A DNA stretch of 64,000 nt from contig JACTVC010000024.1 in assembly GCA_018417955.1 (NCBI GenBank), positions 806,001 to 870,000 on the forward strand. Reading direction: 5' to 3'. Of the stretch, positions 56,225-64,000 are shown piece after piece. Each line of letters opens with the position of its first letter. Position 1 is the first letter of the stretch. The position numbers and the translations under genes are program-made. Origin of the DNA: Laccaria trichodermophora. Its lineage: Eukaryota; Basidiomycota; Agaricomycetes; Agaricales; Hydnangiaceae. Below the pieces are notes generated by a model. That model made no database searches. It was given only the letters and a program-made list of their open reading frames with translations, and was not told the DNA's origin.

Positions 56225-57672
56225 ATGCCTCGCACCACTGAGCGACAACAAGAGACACAGGCTATTCTTGAGGCTTATATCGTCTCGTTGCTTGCTAGTA
56301 TTGAAGCAGAGACATACAAAGACAGCTCCTCTGATTCTGACATGGACAGCTCCTCTAATTCTGACACAGATAGCTCATCTGATTCTCATTCATCCTCTTC
56401 TTTGGATGCTAGTTCTGATGATGGCATACCTGACTTCCTCATTGGAGAACTGGAGGAGCTATACCGTCAGTGATGCACAAAGGAGCGCCGTAACATCCCC
56501 AAGACAAATGCAAATCTGCGGAACCTACTTGACATCTATCGCTACCAATTTCCTGATATTTTTCGTTCTTATCTACGTGTCAGCCCAGAGTGCTTCGATG
56601 CTCTTGCTGACTCAATCCGACACCACCCCGTATTCTACAATGATTCCAACAACGATCAGACACCTGTTGAAGAGCAGCTAACGGTTGCTCTTTACCAGTT
56701 TGGACATTACAGAAATGCTGCTAGTACAATGAAGGTTGCTCTATGGGCAGGAATTGGCTATGGAACAGTTTGCAATGTCACCATTTGAGTGATGACTGCT
56801 CTTTGCGATGAGCGCTTTCGTCGAGCCACACCACCTTGGTTGAATGCCCAGGATATTGAACGTGCAAAGGCATGGGTTGAAGGAAACTCATGTCCTGCTT
56901 GGAGAGATGGATGGCTGATGGTTGATGGCACCCTTGTCCCACTATTCCAGCGACCACATCACTACAGAAACACATTCTTTGACCGCAAGTCCAATTATTC
57001 AATGAATGTACAGGTACGCCAGTCATTTTTGAATGATGAATAGCACCTGACATTCTTTATAGTTGGTCTCAACCCCATACCTACGCATAATTGACTATGG
57101 TGTTGGTCTTCCTGGAAGTCAGCATGATGCAACTGCTTGGGCCAGGACATGCTTACCAGCTGAACAGGAGCGATTATTAGGTGAAAATGATTTTGTTTGG
57201 GCAGATTCAGCCTATCCATTAAAGTCATGGTGCCAGTCACCTTACAAAGAGTAAATTAATTTAACTCCTCTCTTTCTTGTCCTTTTAGTGACCTTTCTCT
57301 TGCAGACCTGAAAACCAAGATGAGGACAACTATCATGTCTCCCAAATTCGAATTTGCTCTGAACACTGTGTTGGGTACCTCAAGGGTCAATGGTCCTCAC
57401 TCCATGGCCTTCAATTGCACATCGACAATGCAGTTGCCCATAAATTTGCCACTTTGTGGGTTGCAAGCTGTATCCACGTCCACAATTTTGCAATCCAGCA
57501 TGAACATAACCAAAACCCAGAATCAGATCGATTTTTTATTGAAGGGCAATCAATTATGGAGGCAGAGCAACAAGATCGTGAAGCATGGTTGATGGAACAG
57601 GTTCGACAACAGGGAGTGGTGAGTCAGAGCATGAACAAGATGACAGGATTGAGTTGTTGGAGGGTCAATTGA
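56225..57672 (+). pseudogene. Harbinger (DDE_Tnp_4) transposase with two stops
   Basis: Exons 56225-57013, 57063-57250 and 57306-57672 join in frame (447 codons plus the final stop). Start MPRTTERQQETQAIL, an Asp/Ser-rich segment, then SPECFDALADSIRHHPVFYN and LYQFGHYRNAASTMKVALWA. The DDE core has Asp in DGWLMVDGTLVPLF, Asp in GVGLPGSQHDATAWA and Glu in IRICSEHCVGYLKGQW. FVWADSAYPLKSW lies between the last two. Two in-frame TGA codons occur: after ELEELYRQ (about 56473) and after CNVTI (about 56789). The first lies in the variable region. The second stands where related proteins usually have Arg, consistent with CGA to TGA. Otherwise the frame is open, so inactivation is recent. I chose the first ATG because the upstream frame lacks one. 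Confidence 0.85.
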
Positions 57673-57842
57673 GGAGGGAGAACTTAAAACATTCACTTCT
57701 GGATTATTTGAAAACTAACAAAGATGTAGATATGGTCTAAAGGAAAGATTAACTGATATATGTGCAAAATTGTAGGCGATGTAAAGATTGGTATGTAGGT
57801 TAATGACCAAATAAAAAGGAAGGGTATCGACGTGAGACGACA

Positions 57843-59215
57843 TCAAGAAGATGCACCTGGAAAAGATGGCTGACCGGCCTGGAGCTGCGCAAGCAAGATC
57901 TGCTTGTCAAGGACCATGAGTTCATGTTCACGTTGACGTTGTGCCTCAAGATTACGTTCCTGGAGCAGATCCTGCTCCGCTTGCCACTTGAGCTTCTTGA
58001 TGGCGAGGGCATTCTCCTCCTTGATTTGCACCCGTTGACGTTTCCCTTCAGCCTTGACACGCACTGACTCCAGGCGTCCCTCCAACAGCTCCTTCACGTG
58101 ATCCATGACAGATTTCCGCTTCTGTGGTACAGACTTTGGTGGATCAGGTGCCGGTGTCTGGCTCAACGAAAGTGGAGTTTGTGGAGGCTGGCTGAGGGGC
58201 AGTGAAGGCGGCTGGGTTGGAGGTACTGGTTGGTCATCAACAGGAGGAGATGAGGGGGAAAGGGGGTTGGTATCGTCGTCGAAGGTGAAGGAGCTATCAA
58301 GATGAGCCATATCCCAGTCTGGGGAGCCATCTCTCCCTTGAGACAGCCCTGCATCAATCTCCGACTGGGCCTCAAACACAGTCTCAGCTCTGGGGGCAAG
58401 AATGCTGAGGGGACTCATATCCAGGGGCATTGTTGAGTTCGCGAGAGCAGAGCCGTCATACACAGGGCTCGCACAGAGCAACAGATGGAGGTGTTTGTAC
58501 CACTTGAACTTCTTCTGCATTTTATCTGGTTTGGTTTAAACAAGTTATAATACAGTAAAAGAGGAAGGAACATACCAAAAACATTGTAGATGGGTGTCCC
58601 ACTGATGATCTCTGATGTACAGTCGTCCATCATGAGCCCATGGCCCGTCTGGCCGAGTTCTTTATGATAGATGTGATATGTCTTCTTGATCCTATAACGA
58701 AAGGTGTTACAAACAAAGAGAATTGAGGAGTAGGAATGTACGCTGCAATCTGATTCTTGATGCTTGTTCCAAGTTTGTCAACAGGGAGTGTGCTCGTCGG
58801 GAATAACTCCTTCACAATCTCACAGCAAAGCTGGGCTGGTTTGATACCACCACTTGTGACACCAGGTACATCCCCTCCCTTGAATCCGAAGGCCCTATGG
58901 TAGCAAACACTGCCCTCGATGATAGTAAGCAGTTTGTCTGTCAATGCAGGGTATTTGCACCAGCTGGAGAAAACTTGTTACTTGGGCACAGGAATCAAAA
59001 GTATATATGACTTACCTAACACTGTGGGCACCATCGCCACCATCCAAACCCCCATTGTTCTCTTTGTCGGCCTCGAGTTCAGCAGCAGTGGTGGGTTTGG
59101 CTTTTGAGGCTGGCTTTCTGGCTTTCTTGCTCTTGCTCTTCTCAATCTTGGCCTTCTCTAGCAGTAGCTTGGCCACAAGGATTTTATGAGGTGTAGGTGG
59201 GGGAGAAGAGGCCAT
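57843..59215 (-). CDS. Harbinger partner protein, trihelix/SANT-like
   Basis: Four exons join without a stop: 59215-59016, 58963-58742, 58691-58576 and 58525-57843 (406 aa). Donors are GTAAGT, GTACAT and GTATGT; acceptors are CAG, TAG and CAG. The start MASSPPPTPHKIL leads to a Lys/Ala-rich basic segment. The conserved block WCKYPALTDKLLTIIEGSV, then IKNQIAA-RIKKTYHIYHKEL and IYNVFDKMQKKFKWYKHLH, is the trihelix-like region of these proteins, with tryptophans and aromatics at the expected spacing. A Pro/Ser/Gln-rich middle is followed by a long charged C-terminal helix (KELLEGRLESVRVKAEGKRQ..), probably a coiled coil. Its known role in Harbinger elements is to bind transposon ends and import or assist the transposase. 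The gene looks functional although its transposase is broken. Confidence 0.8.
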
Positions 59216-59407
59216 AGAAATGGAATAAATAAGTACACGGAAACGAGTGTAGACGCGTCGAACAGTATTTAAACTCTGCCGAACTCGACGCCTGCAGCTG
59301 CAGCGGAATTTCAGGACAGCTGTGACTCATCTGCAGCATGGGAAAGATCACTTTTTTGTAGCAACCGGTTTGAAGCGGCCACTGCGCCAACTTTGAATTC
59401 CCCTACT

Positions 59408-59787
59408 GTTGCAGAGGGTCGTCATGGTCCTTGTCACTTCATACAAATCCACTCCATATGCAAAGAGGTCAAAAAATGGTTGTGGCCATGCATCATTGGG
59501 CAGGAGGATGGCCTGCTCCTTAACTAGTTTGTAATAGGCCTCTGCCACTCTTTGCTGGTTTTGCAAGATGTGCAGGAAGTGATCCTCAATGATGATGTGG
59601 GTAGAGGACCTTAAGGAGTTTTGGATGTCATTATAAACTGGGGGGCCCTTAGTCAGATGAGAGAGCTTGTAAAGGAGAATCAAAACTCACCTGGTTCATA
59701 TTCAGTTGTCTCACTGTAGGCAAGAGCTTTGGCCCATGCCAAGTGGCAGAAAAATAGCACTTTCATGCTGTTTTTGGCCTGGGGATA
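59408..59787 (-). pseudogene. Unrecognised gene fragment split by two transposons
   Basis: On the minus strand KNSMKVLFFCHLAWAKALAY is followed by a GTGAGT donor, a 47-bp intron (about 59646-59692) and GPPVYNDIQNSLRSSTHIII. It continues through QPFFDLFAYGVDLYEVTRTM to the Harbinger insertion at 59404/59408. Beyond the element, from about 55970 downward, the frame may resume as LTVVPEFTLSLP after an intron. At the other side the frame is cut at 59787 by the Tc1-type element. I do not recognise the family. Open frames and a clean intron suggest it was a gene until the two insertions. Confidence 0.4.
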
Positions 59788-60805
59788 CTCGTGCCCAAAA
59801 AAAGTAACGGGCAACACGTGACTGATCGCGGTCGCGTCTGTTGAATATGTTGAACTAGTGTTGTATTACTCCACAATCCATCCATTCTCTACACACTAAA
59901 TGACTTGTACTAAGACTGCAAGAACTCAGCATGACTCCCCAAAGAAGAACCGGTTCATTGGTATCGTCCTCGGCGGAAAATCTGTCCATCACGCTGGCAA
60001 GATGGTGGGCATCCCCGCCTCGACTGCAGACCGCATCTGGAAGAAGTACACGGCCACAGGTTCTACCAGCAACCTACCTCGCTCTGGCCGCCCCAGGAGT
60101 GTTACGGACAAGGCCAAACGTCTCATCATCAGAAACGCCGTGAAAGACCGCTGATTGCCTTTCCAGGAGATTGCCAACTCGATTGATCTGAAAGTCAGTG
60201 ATGCAACTGTTCGAAACATCCTGGCAGGTGAAGGATACCACCGAAGAGTAGCGCGCAAGGTCCCCTACCTTCATATCACTCATAAACGTGATCACATGCG
60301 ATGGGCGCAAAAATACAAGGCTTACAATGCTGACAATTGGGGCAAGGTCATTTGGTCTGACGAGTGCTACATCTACCTCGGCGACAATCGAGGTAGAATC
60401 TACGTGACACGGCGTCCTGATGAGGAATTCAATGAGGACTGCTTGGTACCAACCTTCAAGCAGTCATCGGTACGTGTTATGGTCTGGGGGTGCATCATAA
60501 AGGGACGGAAGGGGCCGCTGGTTGTACTGGAGTATCCAGGAGGGAAGGGTGGTGGAATGAACACTGCCAGGTACCGAGAACAGGTACTAGAGGGAGTTTT
60601 GAAGGACTTTTACAAGGAGATGGATGCAGAAAGGGGTGGGGTTATCTTTCAGCAGGATGGTGCGGTGAGTCACCGAAGTAAATCGACAAAGAGATGGTTT
60701 TCTGACCATGAAATCCCGCTCTTCTTCCACCCAGCAAGTTCCCCAGATCTTAGCCCCATAGAACATGTTTGGCATGAGCTCAAACAGCTCATACGAGGCC
60801 TTCTG
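59788..60805 (+). mobile_element. Tc1-type transposon, 3' end lost
   Basis: A TA at 59786-59787 precedes CTCGTGCCCAAAAAAAGTAA, a plausible left terminus. The transposase gene starts 112 bp later. The right end is not found: at 60806 the CATACC element begins inside the coding region, and transposase sequence does not resume after it. The left end is inferred from the junction with the fragment at 59408-59787. Confidence 0.5.
59900..60805 (+). pseudogene. Tc1-like DD34E-type transposase, one stop and truncated
   Basis: MTCTKTARTQHDSPKKNRFI leads to two helix-turn-helix segments (HHAGKMVGIPASTADRIWKK and FQEIANSIDLKVSDATVRNI) joined by SGRPRS, an AT-hook-like GRP box. The catalytic residues follow: Asp in KVIWSDECYIYL, Asp in VIFQQDGAVSH and Glu in SPDLSPIEHVWHELK. 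One in-frame TGA lies at 60152 after VKDR. After ELKQLIRG the last 30-50 residues of the family are replaced by CATACC element sequence. There is no intron. High CG content and one stop only suggest recent death. Confidence 0.85.
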
Positions 60806-61360
60806 CACTTCAGTCACCCATTTTTGGGTACCTATGAGGTTATCCAATTCTTTGAATTAGGGAACCTTAGTGGTACCCCATTCCAGAGTGGTATGACCCT
60901 CATACCAATTCCATCATACCATGGTATGGATGCTACATACCATTCCACCTCATACCATACCATACCATACCATTCCATACCATTCCATACCATTCCATAC
61001 CATACCATTCCATTCCATACCATTCCATTCCATACCATACCATACCATACCATACCATACCATACCATTCCATACCATCATTCCAAAGCTGTCACAGGGT
61101 GTCTGGGGTCCTTTTTTCAAAATATGAAAAATATTTCTGCTGGCTGCAATACTGGTCCATTGGGCTCCATTTTTTGTGGGCTGGTTCTTCCCATTTCTTC
61201 TGAAATTTTCAGCTACAAATGGAGACCATAGGTTGAACTGGATCCAAACAATCAGCTTCATTAGGCTTTACCCAGGTTTTAGCCATCCTTGTGATGGATT
61301 ATCCCAGGTTTTAGCCATCCACTCTAAACCTGAAATAATCCATCACAAGCCACTTGAAAT
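60806..61360 (+). mobile_element. CATACC-bearing repeat element, copy D (expanded)
   Basis: It starts CACTTCAGTCACCCATTTTT, followed by the ggttatccaattctttgaatt and ccattccagagtgg blocks also found in copy A. Then comes an expanded cataccattcc array (60940-61080), then gtgtctggggtcc and gcaatactggtccattgggc. The right end is near ccatcacaagccactt (61345-61360), matching copy A. A 33-bp tail block (tgtgatggattatcccaggttttagccatcc) is partly duplicated near 61280-61320. Confidence 0.75.
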
Positions 61361-61574
61361 CTTATATCTTTACAGACAAATTAATTTCAGTCAACAATAA
61401 TGCCAGACTTCATTGGTTGCCAAGGGATCAACTTTAGCCAAAATTGCCACTCTAGGCAAGCTCATTAATGAATGTCTTTCTCTGTGATCAATTTTTTCAA
61501 CAGGGTGACATTGATGATGATAATTTCACTATGATGATAATGTCACTGACCACTTGCTGACTGGACTTATACTC

Positions 61575-61846
61575 ATGTTGGAGAACAATGTAAATAATCA
61601 CATGCAGATTGAATGGACAGCCATCTAGTCATTTCTCAATCAACATGTGCATATGCAGTTATATAACAATTGCACAATCAACAAAGGAGGGATGCTGGAG
61701 ACCCCCCACAGTTTGGAGAACAATGAAAATAATCACATGCAGATTGAACAGACAGCCATCCAGTTATTTCTCAATCAACATGTGCATATGTGATCATACA
61801 ACAATCGCACAATCAATGATGGATGGCTGTTGGAGACCCCCCACAG
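61575..61846 (+). repeat. Tandem duplication, about 135 bp x2
   Basis: Two copies of ttggagaacaatg.aaataatcacatgcagattgaa..cagccatc..ggagaccccccacagt differ at scattered bases. No gene is supported in 61361-62080. Confidence 0.85.
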
Positions 61847-62074
61847 TTCTTTCACTCTTTGGTTTATGTGGATGTCCTCCAACAGCAATTAACTCTTTAA
61901 CTTACTCAACTCTATTGTATTGTGTTGTCCTTTTCCCTTGTTCCTTTTTGAGTATGTGCTTACTACTACCTACCTACCAGCTCTATGATTTACCACCTAT
62001 TGGCCATTCATCCAACATGCATATATAGAAGAAACCACTTCGCAATTGACTTTCAAATACTATAGGAATATAAC

Positions 62075-62720
62075 ATAGAGATGGAATGATACCATACCAT
62101 ACTGTTGGAATAATACCATAGAGATGGAATCATACCATGCCATACCATTGGAATGATACCATACTGATGGAATTATTCCATACCATTCCATTCCAACAAT
62201 ACCATGGAGATGGAATCATACCATGCCATACCATTGGAATAATACCATAGAGATGGAATCATACCATACCATACCATTGGAACAATACCATAGAGATGGA
62301 ATCATACCATGCCATGCCATTGGAATCATACCATACTGATGGAATCATTCCATACCATTCCATTCCAATAATACCATGGAGATGGAATAATACCATAGAG
62401 ATGGAATTATACCATACCATACCATTGGAACAATACCATAGAGATGGAATTATACCATACCATACCATTGGAACAATACCATAGAGATGGAATCATACCA
62501 TGCCATACCATTGGAACAATACCATAGAGATGGAATCATACCATGCCATACCATTGGAACAATACCATAGAGATGGAATCATACCATGCCATACTGTTGG
62601 AATAATCCCATAGAGATGGAATCATACCATACCAGACCATTGCAATAATACCATAGAGATGGGATCATACCATACATCATACCATACCATGGAAATGGAA
62701 TATGGAATCATACCATCATA
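62075..62720 (+). repeat. GGTATGG/CCATACC satellite, about 39-bp unit
   Basis: About 16 units of taccatagagatggaatcataccatgccataccattggaa with a higher-order variant (atactgatggaatcattccataccattcc) at 62160 and 62332. It ends about 200 bp after the KDZ gene's 3' end. Confidence 0.9.
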
Positions 62721-62927
62721 CCATACCAAACGAAAGGAACCATACCACACCAAACATCATACCATTCAAAACTTTCAATATACCTCTACCATAACATTTT
62801 CAATCTTGTATGTCACATAGAACACTTACCTTACCACCCTCTCCATCACCCTACTCTGCCATAAAAGTCCAAAGTCTTAGTATTACAAGCTTTTGATCCA
62901 ATACCATCACAACTCTTCTATCTCATG

Positions 62928-64000
62928 CTACTTTTGCCTTGGCCGTTTGCGTGAGGCTGTAGCTTCAAAGACACTTTCTTCACCATCTTCCACATCCTCC
63001 CACAAGTTATCCAAATCCCATCTCCCAAATGACAACCCATTATCCGCTGCTCTGTATGCATCTGATGCTGCCAAGACTTCTGTTTCTTCAATAACATTGT
63101 TATTGTCCTCTTCTTCAATATCATATGTGCAGTTTAACTGCTCATCATCACTTCCCTCATCATCAACATGTTCCTGTGACAATTCTTTCAATGCACTCTC
63201 CATTTCTGCTTCACTTGGTCCCCATCCATGCAACATACGATATGCACCTGGTATGAGAGACACCTCTTCCCTCCATTGTGCACATAAACTCAGATGTTGC
63301 ACCTTTCTGATGAGCAACTGGTGTTTGATATCCTCATCCTCTACAACAATACAACACCTATTAGATTCCACCAAAAAAGCAACATCCAAAAAACTTACCA
63401 CATATATCAATGGCTGCATTTATTGCTTGCCACTCCTCCTTAGACCACTCTTGTAAAGCAGTCCGCTCTCTTTTGATTCTAGCAATCTCCTCCATACATC
63501 TTTTCACAGTAAGCATTGCTTTGATTCCTTCACGGACTTTCTCATCTCCAAGCCAACCTGAGATCACCTCACTTTCATGCTCATCCAAGCCTATATCCTG
63601 CCAGATGTCATCATCCACATCCAAAGAGAACAGAGTGTCCCGATTAATTGGGACTGGAGCTATTGCTTTCTGAGGAGCTTTCTTTTCTTCTATCTGCTTT
63701 GTCATATCATAGCACATGTCATTGTATTTTTTTGCCAATCTAGCAATCGTTGGTTGCTGCCGATTGACCTGTTTCTGCACATGTGAATGCAATTTCGTCT
63801 CTATCAAAGTATATATTAGCCAGCCACCACAATTTTATCCTAAATAAAAGCTTACCATTGGAAGTTGTATTTCGGTATGCTCTTTCTAATCTCTCCAACT
63901 CAAACTTTCGATTGCGCAATCGATCTCTAAGCCTTTGCTTGAGGGCTCTGGCATTGAGTTTTAACTGAAGAAATTTATTGCCCATCAGATCCTTCAAATT
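62928..64000 (-). CDS. KDZ-superfamily transposase, C-terminal part (runs off window)
   Basis: Three exons fit without a stop: the one leaving the window to 63856, 63800-63399 and 63340-62928. Introns of 55 and 58 bp have GTAAGC and GTAAGT donors. The visible part has KLNARALKQRLRDRLRNRKF and ELERLERAYRNT, then IARLAKKYNDMCYDMTKQI, APQKAIAPVPINRDTLFSLD, VDDDIWQDIGL and WLGDEKVREGIKAML. EWSKEEWQAINAAID and YRMLHGWGPSEAEME follow, and the tail is acidic with a basic end, SRKRPRQK. This order is the usual C-terminus of agaricomycete KDZ (CxC2-type) transposases. The catalytic region and CxC2 domain would lie beyond 64000. No damage is seen in this part, so an autonomous KDZ source may be nearby. 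Confidence 0.85.

Larger units (their letters stand above)
56003..59404. mobile_element. Complete PIF/Harbinger transposon, two genes
   Basis: The ends are inverted repeats of about 48 bp: 56003 starts AGGGGAATTCAAAGTTG with CGCAG-GGCCGCTT following, and the other end finishes at 59404. An ACT trinucleotide lies just outside each end (56000-56002 and 59405-59407), a 3-bp target duplication of PIF/Harbinger size. Inside are a plus-strand Harbinger transposase (56225-57672) and a minus-strand trihelix-like gene (57843-59215), the standard two-gene plan. CG dinucleotides are much more frequent than in flanking DNA. Confidence 0.9.

Overview
The window looks like a repeat-choked intergenic stretch of a large basidiomycete (Agaricomycetes) genome. 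The evidence is the combination of KDZ-type transposase sequence with KDZ-associated CxC5/CxC6 cysteine-cluster genes, a Plavaka/CACTA-like transposase, PIF/Harbinger and Tc1/mariner elements of fungal type, OrsD-like zinc-finger relics and very short (50-80 bp) GT-AG introns. No ordinary single-copy housekeeping gene was found. The nearest is a decayed fragment of a Ste6-type ABC transporter at about 54.48-54.93 kb. Species cannot be told from what is seen.

Layout. 0-9.7 kb: decayed genes on the minus strand (an unrecognised family and two OrsD-like relics), two TA-flanked MITEs and simple repeats. 9.7-13.3 kb: a broken copy of a CxC5/CxC6 gene running into a GGAGTCCA-type minisatellite. 13.5-20 kb: a GT-rich block, a tRNA-derived SINE-like element, a second relic of the CxC-gene family and a degraded Plavaka transposase. 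20-33 kb: a Ty3/gypsy pol relic, a third CxC-family relic with a MITE in its intron, several tandem arrays and a 2.26 kb inverted repeat. 33.9-37.0 kb: a complete Tc1/mariner-type transposon with matching inverted ends, carrying a dead transposase and an open accessory gene. 37.4-46.8 kb: an inverted tandem array, a minisatellite, an apparently intact seven-exon CxC5/CxC6 gene (about 1,433 aa by my splice model) that is an inverted duplicate of the 9.7-13.3 kb copy, then a GC-rich array built around a perfect 28-bp palindrome. 47-55.8 kb: more SINE-like elements, another CxC-family pseudogene and the ABC-transporter fragment. 56.0-59.4 kb: a complete PIF/Harbinger element (dead transposase, open trihelix-like partner gene). 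59.8-62.7 kb: a Tc1-type transposase cut off by a CATACC-bearing repeat, then a GGTATGG satellite. 62.9-64 kb: the C-terminal end of a KDZ transposase leaving the window.

How parts relate. The recurring theme is gene families carried by transposons. KDZ transposase and CxC5/CxC6 proteins are known associates, and the window holds one intact and four broken CxC-family loci. Both two-gene DNA transposons have a transposase with in-frame stops beside an open second gene. Many stops fall where a CGA arginine codon is expected, and most of the window is visibly poor in CG dinucleotides except in the younger elements. This suggests cytosine methylation and deamination. A second theme is a family of short islands made of overlapping near-palindromic words that share one 3' end (GTGGGGGA..GGTAAAGT). 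Three of these islands follow tRNA-like A/B boxes, so I infer a SINE-like family whose tails have seeded the local minisatellites.

All splice models, alignments and copy relations were made by eye. No searches were run.
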